This document shows positions 8,772 to 17,586 of a DNA stretch of 64,000 nucleotides, in pieces. The position numbers and the translations under genes are program-made. Source of the stretch: Ktedonosporobacter rubrisoli (GTDB lineage Bacteria > Chloroflexota > Ktedonobacteria > Ktedonobacterales > Ktedonobacteraceae); NCBI RefSeq assembly GCF_004208415.1, contig NZ_CP035758.1, positions 4,216,001 through 4,280,000 of the forward strand, read 5' to 3'. The first letter of the stretch is position 1; each line of letters opens with the position of its first letter. The notes beneath the pieces were generated by a model that was not told the DNA's origin, ran no database searches, and saw nothing but the letters and a program-made list of their open reading frames with translations.

Positions 8772-9611
8772 ATGTCACACGATCATGGTAGTTTCAGGTC
8801 GGGCGCCGTTCACGATGATTTTGACGAGGCGTTGCATCCACGCTGGACGCAAACGTGCATCGGACCGGGGAAGCTCGCAATGCACGATTCTGCACTACGG
8901 CTGGAGCTTCCAGAAGTAGGGGCAGGTCAGTATGCTGACGCTCAGATCGATGATTATGGCGCGCTAGCGCGTTCGGCTTTTCCCTGGCGTCCACCGCTGC
9001 GCATGGAGGTGCGCGCCCGCTCATCTTTGCCAGCCGCTACGGCTGCCAGCACTCCGACAAGTCGGAATATCTTGCGTGGCACAGCCGGCTTTGGTTTCTG
9101 GAATTACCCCTTCTCAGTGCGGGGCGACATCCTTATGTTACCTGAGTCGATCTGGTTCTTTTATGCCTCTCCTCCATCTAATATGGCTCTGGTTCCTGAT
9201 CTTCCCGGTTGGGGCTGGAAAGCCCAGGTTGTTCACAGCATGCGCAAAGAGGCCCTCCTGGCCACAGTGCCCACAGCTCTGAGCACAGGCTGGGGCTGGC
9301 TAACAGGTAATACGCAACCAGCAGCCCGCTGGCTCCAGCGGCTTAGCGGCGCTAGTGAGGCCCTCTTGCCACTTGATATGACGGCCTGGCATACCTATAT
9401 CCTGGAATGGCATTCCACAGCCGCCGACTTCTGGGTTGATGGTCAGCATATCTTACATGCGCTACATCCTCCAACGCGGCCGCTGGGCTTTGTGGCCTGG
9501 CTCGATAATCAATTTGCCATCGCGACCCCGCGTGGAGTGTTGCGTTTTGGAGCTGTGTCCAGTCCCGCGCAATGGTTCGAGCTCGACCGTGTAAAAATCG
9601 AGCCCCTTTAA
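8772..9611 (+). CDS. Hypothetical protein, concanavalin A-like lectin/glucanase fold suspected
   Basis: 279 aa, no signal peptide. The N-terminus reads HDDFDEALHPRWT, the usual opening of ConA-like (GH16/laminin-G type) jelly-roll domains, and the C-terminal third has WHTYILEWHSTAADFWVDGQHILHA, the matching W-x-Y-x-x-E-W plus DG strand pair of that fold. The GH16 catalytic ExDxxE motif is absent, so it is likely binding or structural rather than hydrolytic. Directly follows the HTH/GAF regulator. Confidence 0.62.
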   Translation: MSHDHGSFRSGAVHDDFDEALHPRWTQTCIGPGKLAMHDSALRLELPEVGAGQYADAQIDDYGALARSAFPWRPPLRMEVRARSSLPAATAASTPTSRNILRGTAGFGFWNYPFSVRGDILMLPESIWFFYASPPSNMALVPDLPGWGWKAQVVHSMRKEALLATVPTALSTGWGWLTGNTQPAARWLQRLSGASEALLPLDMTAWHTYILEWHSTAADFWVDGQHILHALHPPTRPLGFVAWLDNQFAIATPRGVLRFGAVSSPAQWFELDRVKIEPL

Positions 9612-9619
9612 CATAAAAA

Positions 9620-9649
9620 GTGAGGATGGCCATAGGAGACCATCCTCAC
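9620..9649. terminator. Bidirectional terminator
   Basis: GTGAGGATGG (9620-9629) pairs perfectly with CCATCCTCAC (9640-9649). It sits between the convergent lectin-like gene and clpP; an A-run upstream on the plus strand gives the T-run for the minus-strand transcript. Confidence 0.75.
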
Positions 9650-9668
9650 GAAATCCTCGGCGGCATAG

Positions 9669-10274
9669 TTATTCTTGCGGCTTCTCGGCAAAGGTTAGCA
9701 CCTCGTCAATAATGCCGAATTCCTTGGCTTCTTTCGCGCTCATATAATAATCGCGATCGAAGTCATGCCTGATGCGCTCAAGCGACTGGCCGGTATGCTG
9801 ATGAATGATGCCGTGCAGTTCATCGCGCAAATGCACTATCTCACGAGCCTGGATCTCAATATCCGAGGCCTGACCACCACCACCGTTCTGCAAAGGCTGG
9901 TGCATATGGATGCGCGAATGAGGCATAGCATAGCGCTTACCTTTCTCTCCTGCCAACAATAGGATCGTACCAAAGCTAGCCGAAAAGCCCACGCAAGTAG
10001 TGGCTACAGGACATGGCAGAACGCGCATCGTATCGTAAATGCCCAGGCCAGCATAGATGGAGCCGCCAGGAGAATTGATGTACATATTGATCTCGCGTTT
10101 GCTATCTTCGGCCGCCAGGTAGAGTAACTGGGCCACCACCAGGTTGGCCAGGGTATCTTCGATAGGTCCGTTGACCATAACAATGCGATCCTTCAATAAG
10201 CGCGAATAGATGTCATAAGCGCGTTCTCCGCGCCCCGTGGTTTCCAGAACAGTCGGAACAATTAATCCTGACAT
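9669..10274 (-). CDS. clpP: ATP-dependent Clp protease proteolytic subunit ClpP
   Basis: 201-aa serine peptidase that forms the tetradecameric chamber fed by ClpX/ClpC-type unfoldases. Catalytic serine lies in GFSASFG (family GxSASMG), histidine in HSRIHMHQP and aspartate in DFDRDYYMSAKEAKEFGIIDEV. The N-terminal VLETTGRGERAYDIYSRLLKDRIV is typical. AAAAGGAGAG precedes the ATG. No clpX neighbour is present, as in organisms with several clpP copies. Confidence 0.95.
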   Translation of the reverse strand: MSGLIVPTVLETTGRGERAYDIYSRLLKDRIVMVNGPIEDTLANLVVAQLLYLAAEDSKREINMYINSPGGSIYAGLGIYDTMRVLPCPVATTCVGFSASFGTILLLAGEKGKRYAMPHSRIHMHQPLQNGGGGQASDIEIQAREIVHLRDELHGIIHQHTGQSLERIRHDFDRDYYMSAKEAKEFGIIDEVLTFAEKPQE

Positions 10275-10401
10275 GAGATCTCTCCTTTTATAGCCATTAG
10301 CAATCGTTGCTAAGCTTTACATTATAAGATGGCCTTTGCTTCACCCGATCAAAACAGTATCTATTGATCCGCAAAGCTCATTAGCACGCTCTAAACCCTG
10401 A

Positions 10402-11133
10402 TTAAGCTTTCCAGTCTGCCGCGCACCATTGGGCATGCGGCATACCACTACTGAGCATAGCTTTGACGAACGCCTCCACATCAAAAGGCACACGACGCAG
10501 CTCTATGCCTACATACTCAGCATTCGCGCTGATAATCGCATACTCTCCCCAGGCAGGGTTATATATGCTCTGTAAGGAGGGCGAATAGCTATACGCTAAA
10601 CCAACACTTCCCGGGTTGCATAAAATCATGTCTTCATGACGACGAAGCAACTGCACATGAGTGTGGCCAGCTGCAAGCACTTCGGTCGAATAGCTGGCCA
10701 ACATACGCCTGAGCTCCTCCACAGGCGTTTCTGCATCGATCCTCTCAAGGTTAGACTGCGGCGAGCCATGACAACACAGCAGCTTTGTCCCCAGCAAATC
10801 TAACTGAATCGTTGGCAGAAAACTGCGCAGATATGCTCTCTCATCCTGAGATAATTGCTGAGCACACCATAGATCAATCTCTTCTATCTTTCTGGTATCT
10901 TCATCCGCATCTGCTGAGAGCTGCGGCTCTATTAGCCAGGCATCCACATTGCCCATCACAATGGGAATTTGCAATGCTCGTAACTTCTCAATCACCTCGC
11001 GCGGCTGAGGCCCTGTTCCGGCCACATCCCCCAGGCATACGATCTGCTCTACCCGTTCTCTGGCGATATCGGCAAGCACAGCTTCAAGAGCAACCAGGTT
11101 CCCATGAATATCAGAGATTAACGCAATACGCAT
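10402..11133 (-). CDS. Metallophosphoesterase (YfcE/MJ0936-like)
   Basis: 243 aa with the calcineurin-type metal motifs in order: SDIHGN (residues 7-12), CLGDVAGTGPQP, MGNVDAW, CCHGSP and AGHTHVQ. A dinuclear metal phosphodiesterase is expected; substrate unknown. It starts 3 bp behind the upstream DUF4177-like gene and is probably co-transcribed with it. Confidence 0.85.
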   Translation of the reverse strand: MRIALISDIHGNLVALEAVLADIARERVEQIVCLGDVAGTGPQPREVIEKLRALQIPIVMGNVDAWLIEPQLSADADEDTRKIEEIDLWCAQQLSQDERAYLRSFLPTIQLDLLGTKLLCCHGSPQSNLERIDAETPVEELRRMLASYSTEVLAAGHTHVQLLRRHEDMILCNPGSVGLAYSYSPSLQSIYNPAWGEYAIISANAEYVGIELRRVPFDVEAFVKAMLSSGMPHAQWCAADWKA

Positions 11134-11136
11134 ACA

Positions 11137-11472
11137 TCACCCACGAGCGGCGCGCGTAAAGTAGTAATAGACCAATCCGCCCCTACCGGTGGCTCTTTCA
11201 TCAAGCACACCTATCATCACCCAACCTTCACGCCCCAGCTCATTGAGCTGCTCAACATCGGGCAAGGCAGCTTCGCGAGCATCGACGCTAAGCACGTGAT
11301 ATTCCCAGCGCGCAGGTTCAGGAGTAACGTTCTCATAGACGGTAGGGATAAAAGCGGTAGGACGTCGTTCCGTACTATCATCCATACGTGGATTCAAGGC
11401 CTGTCTTATTCCGATTGTTTGCTCTACCTTGTGGTGGAGCTCTGAATTGTGATATGGTTGAACGAAAAACAT
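11137..11472 (-). CDS. DUF4177-like hypothetical protein
   Basis: 111 aa. The C-terminal half WEYHVLSVDAREAALPDV... followed by LNELGREGWVMIGVL and a final GLVYYYFTR strand matches the DUF4177 pattern (WEYKvv...LNelGaeGWElv). The N-terminal half is polar. The start at 11472 follows a GGAGAA site (AAAGGAGAAAATAAC); the longer frame to 11523 has no such signal. Divergent from the XRE regulator with a shared 140-bp control region. Confidence 0.62.
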   Translation of the reverse strand: MFFVQPYHNSELHHKVEQTIGIRQALNPRMDDSTERRPTAFIPTVYENVTPEPARWEYHVLSVDAREAALPDVEQLNELGREGWVMIGVLDERATGRGGLVYYYFTRAARG

Positions 11473-11551
11473 GTTATTTTCTCCTTTGCTATTGTCCTTA
11501 CAGCTTCCCCTTGAATATACCATGCGGATAGTTTATTATTACAGGGATAAT

Positions 11552-11595
11552 ATATGCTGTTAGCATATGTCTTTAACAAGCAATGCTCTAAGCAT
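11552..11595. promoter_or_regulatory. Twin palindromic operator, probably for the adjacent XRE regulator
   Basis: ATATGC-tgtta-GCATAT (11552-11568) and ATGC-tctaa-GCAT (11583-11595) share ATGC-TNTNA-GCAT with centres 29 bp apart, about three helical turns. They lie in the divergent promoter region, 18 bp before the regulator's start codon. Confidence 0.6.
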
Positions 11596-11612
11596 AGGAA
11601 GGGCAAAAAGAT

Positions 11613-12011
11613 ATGGCAGATTTGCAGGAAATTTTGGGTCGGGTAGTGCGCCGCGAACGCCAGGACCGCAACCTCACGATCAAAGAGTTGGGGGAGAAAG
11701 CGGGAATCTCAGAAATCTATGTTGGCGAGATCGAACGAGGTCAGAAATACCCCTCTTCTAAGGTTTTAGAGAGTCTGGCACATGCGCTGGATCTGGACCT
11801 TGCCGAATTTCTAGAAATGATGGCTGAAGAGATCCGTGGCGAGCGTGAGCCGCAGATCACAAGTGTGATCGGCTTTACGCATCCTAACGCCGCCGGGCAG
11901 CCACGGCGCCTTGTTGTGAAGCGCATCGTCAACATGCTGGATGAGGGAGATATTGAGAGTGTCGCCAATTTCAGCGAATTTCTGCTATCCAGGCGCACAA
12001 GCATCTTCTAG
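11613..12011 (+). CDS. XRE-family transcriptional regulator
   Basis: 132 aa. HTH_3 domain at residues 5-63 (LGRVVRRERQDRNLTIKELGEKAGISEIYVGEIERGQKYPSSKVLESLAHALDL). The C-terminal half (to residue 132) is not a recognised ligand domain; it ends in an amphipathic segment that could dimerise. The AGGAAGGG site precedes the ATG. It is divergent from the DUF4177-like gene and the twin palindrome between them suggests autoregulation. Confidence 0.85.
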   Translation: MADLQEILGRVVRRERQDRNLTIKELGEKAGISEIYVGEIERGQKYPSSKVLESLAHALDLDLAEFLEMMAEEIRGEREPQITSVIGFTHPNAAGQPRRLVVKRIVNMLDEGDIESVANFSEFLLSRRTSIF

Positions 12012-12030
12012 AGCCTGGCTTACGACAATG

Positions 12031-12068
12031 AGGCCCTGTCTCCCATGTAAGGCACAAGGACAGGGCCT
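12031..12068. terminator. Bidirectional terminator hairpin
   Basis: AGGCCCTGTC (12031-12040) pairs with GACAGGGCCT (12059-12068) between the convergent XRE gene and pgi. There is no long T-run on either side. Confidence 0.6.
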
Positions 12069-12088
12069 TGCCAGACATAACGCTAAGG

Positions 12089-13726
12089 CTAGGCCTTTTT
12101 CATGCGGCGATAACGGCGAATGAGCGAGTTCGTCGAGCTATCATGTGTAAGCTCAGGCTCAGAGCCATTTTCAAGCTCGGGAATAATGCGATTCGCCAGC
12201 ACCTTGCCAAGCTCTACTCCCCATTGATCAAACGAGTTGATATTCCAGATCGTCCCTTGCACAAAAACCTTATGCTCATAGAGCGCAATTAGCTTGCCAA
12301 GAGTTTCCGGTGTCAAGTGGCTGCTTAGAATGGTATTTGTGGGATGGTTTCCCTCAAAGGTACGATGTGGAACCTGGAAAGATGCAACGCCATCGGCAGC
12401 AACTTCTTCCGCAGTCTTGCCGAAAGCCAGAGCCTCGGTTTGGGCAAAGAGATTGGCCATCAAGAGATCGTGATGGCGACCAAGCGGATTCAAGGCGTGC
12501 ACAAAACCGATGAAGTCGCAAGGAATGAGCTTGGTGCCCTGGTGAATAAGCTGATAAAACGCGTGCTGGCCATTCGTTCCAGGCTGTCCCCAGATGATAG
12601 GCCCGGTCTGATAATTCACCCTGCGGCCCTCTAAATCGACAGACTTACCATCGCTCTCCATATCTAGCTGCTGCAGATATGACGTAAAGCGTCCAAGGTA
12701 GTAATCGTAAGGGAGAATCGCTACAGTCTCAGCGCCAAAGAAATTGTTATACCAGATACCCAGTAAGGCCAGGATAACCGGTAGATTTCGCTCAAAGGGG
12801 GCTGTACGGAAATGCTCATCCATAGCATGGAAGCCAGCCAGCATCTCCCGAAATTTCTCGGAGCCAATCGCTATCATCAAGGAAAGGCCGATGGCGGAAT
12901 CATAAGAATAGCGACCACCGACCCAATCCCAGAACTCGAACATGTTGGCCGTATCGATACCAAATTTGGCAACTTCTGTGGCATTGGTAGAAACGGCCAC
13001 AAAGTGTTTGGCTACGGCCTGCTCACTGCCCAGGGCATCAACACACCACTTGCGCGCTGAATGGGCATTAGTAAGCGTCTCAAGCGTTGTAAAGGTCTTG
13101 GAAGAGACGATAAAGAGCGTCTCAGCCGGATCAAGATCGCGCGTGCACTCTACGAACTCGTTGCCATCGATATTCGAAACGAAACGTAGGGTCAGATCGC
13201 GATCGCTATAATACTTGAGGGCATCGTAAGCCATATATGGACCAAGGTCAGAACCGCCGATACCAATATTGACGATATTGCGAATGCGCTTGCCAGTATA
13301 GCCCTTCCATGCGCCGCTTCGAACTCGATTGGAGAAATCAGTCATCTTGTCAAGCACGGCGTGAACCGCAGGAACCACATTCTCACCATCCACCACAATG
13401 GATTGGTCCTTTGGCGCACGCAAGGCTATGTGCAGCACGGCGCGCTTCTCGGTGATATTGATCTTGTCCCCACGAAACATAGCATCAATACGCTCTCGCA
13501 ACCCTGCCGTCTCGGCCAGTTGCAGCAAGAGCCGCATGGTTTCATCGGTAACACGATTCTTGGAATAATCAAGATAGAGATCCTCAGCTTCGCAGGTGAA
13601 GCGCTCACCGCGCTTAGGGTCCTGAGCAAAGAGTGTGCGGAGATGAATATCTTTCACCTTCTGATAGTGATCCTCAAGCGCCTGCCAGGCAGGACGCTGG
13701 GTCAGTGGTGTTACACTCACGGACAT
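12089..13726 (-). CDS. pgi: Glucose-6-phosphate isomerase
   Basis: 545 aa, interconverts glucose 6-phosphate and fructose 6-phosphate in the cytoplasm. Family features: NIGIGGSDLGPYMAYDAL, the SKTFTTLETLTNA phosphate loop, FEFWDWVGGRYSYDSAIG (PGI signature 1), GQPGTNGQHAFYQLIHQGT (catalytic region) and a C-terminal SFDQWGVELGK (signature 2). A GAGGAGA site precedes the ATG. It is the last of three sugar-phosphate genes on this strand, with a 67-bp gap to zwf. Confidence 0.97.
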   Translation of the reverse strand: MSVSVTPLTQRPAWQALEDHYQKVKDIHLRTLFAQDPKRGERFTCEAEDLYLDYSKNRVTDETMRLLLQLAETAGLRERIDAMFRGDKINITEKRAVLHIALRAPKDQSIVVDGENVVPAVHAVLDKMTDFSNRVRSGAWKGYTGKRIRNIVNIGIGGSDLGPYMAYDALKYYSDRDLTLRFVSNIDGNEFVECTRDLDPAETLFIVSSKTFTTLETLTNAHSARKWCVDALGSEQAVAKHFVAVSTNATEVAKFGIDTANMFEFWDWVGGRYSYDSAIGLSLMIAIGSEKFREMLAGFHAMDEHFRTAPFERNLPVILALLGIWYNNFFGAETVAILPYDYYLGRFTSYLQQLDMESDGKSVDLEGRRVNYQTGPIIWGQPGTNGQHAFYQLIHQGTKLIPCDFIGFVHALNPLGRHHDLLMANLFAQTEALAFGKTAEEVAADGVASFQVPHRTFEGNHPTNTILSSHLTPETLGKLIALYEHKVFVQGTIWNINSFDQWGVELGKVLANRIIPELENGSEPELTHDSSTNSLIRRYRRMKKA

Positions 13727-13793
13727 AATCTTCTATTCTCCTCTTCAACGTTCTTATAACAGTATATTGCCCCAACGCGCCATGCGGGCAGTC

Positions 13794-15197
13794 TTACCAC
13801 CTGGAAGCATTTGTATTCTCATCAGGTTCGGGATTCTGCCAGCCCCCATCACGAGCTGCAACGCGCTCGGCCTCGGAGGGTCCCCATGTGCCAGGATCAT
13901 ACTCAAAGATTGGTGTTACGTCGCCAAGGATTGGATCAACAACGCTCCAAGCCGACTCTACAGCATCCTCGCGCACAAAGAGCGTAGCATCGCCACACAT
14001 TGCATCGCCAAGCAGGCGCTCATAGGGCTCCATCTCATCTCCAGAATGCTGCCGGGCAACAAGTTCTACTTCCTCACCCTTCATGTTCTCCCCAGGCAGT
14101 TTGGCACGTGCGCCAACAGAGATGAGCACATCAGGGCTCAGACGAAAGTGGAAATAGTTTGCATGGGGCGGTTCAATATCTCCAAACACATCTTGAGGCG
14201 GCCGTTTCAGTTCTACCAGGATATCAGTCGCAGTTGTTGGCAAGCACTTGCCAGCCCGAATAAAGAAAGGTACATCGGCCCAGCGCCAGGTATCCAGGTA
14301 AAGCTTCAAGGCGGCAAAGGTTTCTACCTGAGAGTCAGGGGCCACACCTTTTTCCTGGCGATAGCCGCGATACTGGCCACGCACGACATTGGCTGGATCA
14401 ATAGGCCGCATTGCTCTAAAGACGCCAGTCTTAGCCTCGCGTAGGGCCTCGAAGTTGCTTCCATACGGAGCTTCCATAGCCAGCAAGGCGACAATCTGGA
14501 GCATATGGTTCTGCACAACGTCACGAATCGCGCCGGCTTCTTCATAGAACTTACCACGGTCAGCTACGCCAAACTTCTCGGCCATTGTGATCTGAACACT
14601 TTCAACATAGTTACGATTCCAGACAGGCTCTAAAAAGGAATTGGCAAAACGGAAGTAGAGAAGATTTTGGACAGGCTCCTTGCCCAGATAATGATCTATG
14701 CGATAAATGGCGGGTTCAGGGAAGACCTTATGCAAGGTCGCATTCAGCTCCTGAGCTGAAGCCAGATCTCGTCCAAACGGCTTTTCGATGACCACGCGGG
14801 CATTATCAGCACAGCCAGACTTCCCTAAACCCTCAACAACGGTGCCAAACAGGCTGGGGGGAATCGCCAGGTAATATAAAGGGCGCGAGGCTGTACCCAG
14901 GGCCTGGCGTAGCCGTGCATAGGTATCATCGCTCGTGTAGTCGCCCGAGACATACTGCACCAACGAGCACAACTTCTCAAAAGCAGCTTGATCTACACCT
15001 CCACCATGCTGCTCAAGGCTATCGTGGATATGTGCGCGCAGCTGCTCTATCTTCCAGGGCCTGCCCGCAACGCCAATAACTGGAACATTCAGATGATTAT
15101 GCTTGATCATCGCTTGCAAGGCCGGAAAAATTTTCTTGTATGCGAGATCTCCTGTTATGCCAAAGAAAACAAGGGCATCCGAGTGAGAATCCGTCAT
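13794..15197 (-). CDS. zwf: Glucose-6-phosphate 1-dehydrogenase
   Basis: 467 aa, NADP-dependent first step of the oxidative pentose phosphate pathway. Dinucleotide motif FGITGDLAYKKIFPAL near the N-terminus and the active site RIDHYLGKEPVQN. The start at 15197 (MTDSHSDALVFFG) follows AGAAAGGA; the longer frame from 15248 adds 17 residues. Gene order gnd-zwf-pgi in transcription direction joins the pathway. Confidence 0.96.
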   Translation of the reverse strand: MTDSHSDALVFFGITGDLAYKKIFPALQAMIKHNHLNVPVIGVAGRPWKIEQLRAHIHDSLEQHGGGVDQAAFEKLCSLVQYVSGDYTSDDTYARLRQALGTASRPLYYLAIPPSLFGTVVEGLGKSGCADNARVVIEKPFGRDLASAQELNATLHKVFPEPAIYRIDHYLGKEPVQNLLYFRFANSFLEPVWNRNYVESVQITMAEKFGVADRGKFYEEAGAIRDVVQNHMLQIVALLAMEAPYGSNFEALREAKTGVFRAMRPIDPANVVRGQYRGYRQEKGVAPDSQVETFAALKLYLDTWRWADVPFFIRAGKCLPTTATDILVELKRPPQDVFGDIEPPHANYFHFRLSPDVLISVGARAKLPGENMKGEEVELVARQHSGDEMEPYERLLGDAMCGDATLFVREDAVESAWSVVDPILGDVTPIFEYDPGTWGPSEAERVAARDGGWQNPEPDENTNASRW

Positions 15198-15499
15198 AAC
15201 AAATCCTTTCTGCAGACCCGTTCCCGGGATGGGAGGAAAGCAAGGCACGCTCCAACGGAGCGAACCCCAGGGGGCCGCTTTTGATGAGAGCGGCCAACTC
15301 CATCGCGTGTGCGGGCACGCTGCGATCTAGCAGGTAATATGCGCCTCAATCGGCATAGCAGCAACTTCTTTCTCTCACGCCCGGCTCAATCTCATGGCCA
15401 CCGTTCTAGCTAGAATTGTAGAGCCATAAGCCGATCGCTACATCTTTGCCAGCATGATGAGAAACACTTGCAGCTATCGCAAATTCCTTAGAGAGTGCT

Positions 15500-15525
15500 C
15501 TCCCTGACCAGGCGCGGCCAGGGAG
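15500..15525. terminator. Hairpin downstream of gnd
   Basis: CTCCCTG (15500-15506) pairs with CAGGGAG (15519-15525), and further pairing GTGC/GCAC flanks it. It lies about 65 bp past the gnd stop in the roughly 390-bp gap between gnd and zwf. Confidence 0.45.
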
Positions 15526-15589
15526 CACCGGCAATAAGTGACCTCCAGCAGAGGAGATTTATTGTTAGCAAGCACTCCCTGTTTATAAG

Positions 15590-16609
15590 CTAGCTCTCTT
15601 TCTCTAAGTGACCACCGAACTCATAGCGCATGGCAGACAACACCTTATTGGCAAAGTCCGCTTCGCCACGCGAGCTAAAGCGCGCAAAGAGCGCGGCACT
15701 CAAGACAGGAGCTGGCACCGACTCATCAATCGCGGCAGCTACAGTCCAGCGACCCTCGCCCGAATCAGATACGCGACCAGCAAACTTTTCGAGCTGAGGG
15801 TTTTGCAGCAAGGCACTGGCAGTCAGATCGAGCAGCCATGAACCAATGACGCTACCACGCCGCCAGAGCTCTGAGACATCGGCGAGGTTAAAATCATAGT
15901 GATAATACTCTGGATTCTGCAGCGGTGCCGTCTCTGCATCGATGGTCTGCTGATCTTTACCTATGTTGGCATGATGCAGAATATTTAAGCCTTCCGCATA
16001 GGCGGCCATGACGCCGTACTCAATGCCGTTATGCACCATTTTCACAAAGTGACCCGCGCCATTTGGTCCACAATGCAGATATCCCTTTTCAGCCGTGCCG
16101 CCAACTTTCTCGCGACCGGGGGTACGCACTGCCGCATCCACGCCAGGAGCCAGGGTTGAAAAGATCGGATCAAGGCGCTTTACCGCTTCATCATCTCCAC
16201 CAATCATAAGACAATAGCCACGATCGAGGCCCCAAACACCACCGCTTGTGCCGGTATCTACATAATGGATGTTGTGCTTCTTCAGCCATTCTGCTCTGCG
16301 GATGTCATCGCGGTAATAAGAATTGCCACCATCAATGACTATATCATCAGGAGATAGATGAGGCAGCAATTGCTCTATGGTTTCATCAACCGAGGCAGCC
16401 GGCACCATCAGCCAGACAACGCGTGGCGTCTCTAGCTGCTTGACAAGATCTTCCAATGAGGATGCTCCGGAAGAAATAGAACCCTCATCTATACGTTTCT
16501 GCACAGTTGCAGCTGTACGAGCATAACCTACGCAGGTATGACCTGCGCGCAAGAGCCGTTTCGCCATGTTGGCGCCCATACGGCCAAGACCTACTAAACC
16601 GAGTTGCAT
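15590..16609 (-). CDS. gnd: 6-phosphogluconate dehydrogenase (decarboxylating), short YqeC/GndA-type
   Basis: 339 aa, converts 6-phosphogluconate to ribulose 5-phosphate. N-terminal GLVGLGRMGANMAKRLLRAGH nucleotide fold, VIDGGNSYYRDDIRR, DTGTSGGVWGLDRGYCLMIGG substrate loop, and GPNGAGHFVKMVHNGIEYG with the catalytic K and N. The short (~300-340 aa) form is the dimer/tetramer type found in many actinobacteria and Chloroflexota; an NAD preference is possible but not decided here. AAAGGGAATAAGTT precedes the ATG. Confidence 0.94.
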   Translation of the reverse strand: MQLGLVGLGRMGANMAKRLLRAGHTCVGYARTAATVQKRIDEGSISSGASSLEDLVKQLETPRVVWLMVPAASVDETIEQLLPHLSPDDIVIDGGNSYYRDDIRRAEWLKKHNIHYVDTGTSGGVWGLDRGYCLMIGGDDEAVKRLDPIFSTLAPGVDAAVRTPGREKVGGTAEKGYLHCGPNGAGHFVKMVHNGIEYGVMAAYAEGLNILHHANIGKDQQTIDAETAPLQNPEYYHYDFNLADVSELWRRGSVIGSWLLDLTASALLQNPQLEKFAGRVSDSGEGRWTVAAAIDESVPAPVLSAALFARFSSRGEADFANKVLSAMRYEFGGHLEKES

Positions 16610-17586
16610 AACTTATTCCCTTTCTCTTCATTTCTATCCACTCTGCCTGAGACCTGGCAAGTGTCCCCTGGAAGTGTATAATCTATCAGCTGGATGTAGC
16701 AAACACATGTTTGTGTACGAAACCAAAGTACTGCTCTGTACCTCTTGATTAGTTACTTAAACACATTTAAGGCTCCTATCTCATACACGCAAAATTCCAC
16801 CCATCAGTCACAGATTCTTGTTACTTCTTTGTAATACCCTCCACATAGGCAATTTACAGCATCTTTCTGACCAGCCTTCGCTCCCTGAAGACGACCCTAT
16901 CTGCTAGATCTCCCTCCCAGCAGGTCATATCATAACATATGGCAACATTTACCAGGAAATAGGCCTATAGCTTGCTTTTTCCCCTTTGCTCATGCATAAT
17001 GAATGCAAATGTAGGCAAGGGCAACTTAGGCAAGCCACAGTTGGAAAACTTCAGGATAGGATAGAGATATGGAGTTAATGGAGGAGCCAGAAACCGCCAT
17101 CGTGCATGGCTGCCCCTCTCAGGAAAATGCTACGGGCTCGTCTAGCGAGGCTTTTCGCACTTCGAAAGAACGAGCTCTTTAGCAAGTTTACGCTCAACAT
17201 ACTCTCTAAGGTCCTGAACCAAGATATATTCTACAGCAAAAACCTACAAGAAGGCTAAATATTTACTACATGTACCTATCAAAACACTTTATTGGGAGCT
17301 AATCACTACTTTTCGTTAGTGTTGAGCATGCAAACAGCAGACTTATTCGCACAACTGGCATATTTCTGGGCCGCCCAACCCCGTAAGCACACACATATCG
17401 CAGGTCCCAGGTGGACATATTTCAGTAGCGGTCAGAGCCCTCAAGCGCTGCTCCATTTACCGAGGGTACACGCTAATGGAGAGGTAGCTTTCCAACCTAT
17501 TTTACGCTTAGAAACCATCTTCCGACCTGGGTAACCCGGTTTGAAGATTTCTTCTTTGTTACCAGGCAGTTTCTGCAGGAGCAACC
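16610..17586. other. Long non-coding or weakly coding spacer
   Basis: Nearly 1 kb between gnd (minus) and the glycosyltransferase pair (plus). Only one short open frame with a plausible ribosome site (17069-17182) was seen. A longer frame at 17292-17534 has no Shine-Dalgarno and an uncharacteristic composition. The divergent promoters should lie here. Confidence 0.5.
17069..17182 (+). CDS. Possible 37-aa peptide
   Basis: Open frame beginning MELMEEPETAIVHGCPSQEN and ending in a basic tail, with AGGATAGG about 10 nt upstream of the ATG. An acidic N-terminus and a single Cys with several Ser/Thr are loosely like a peptide precursor, but no maturation enzyme is adjacent. Weak call. Confidence 0.2.
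   Translation: MELMEEPETAIVHGCPSQENATGSSSEAFRTSKERAL

Noticed and set aside
17292..17534. 80-aa open frame upstream of the glycosyltransferases
   Set aside because: Starts with TTG, no Shine-Dalgarno, composition unlike neighbouring genes.
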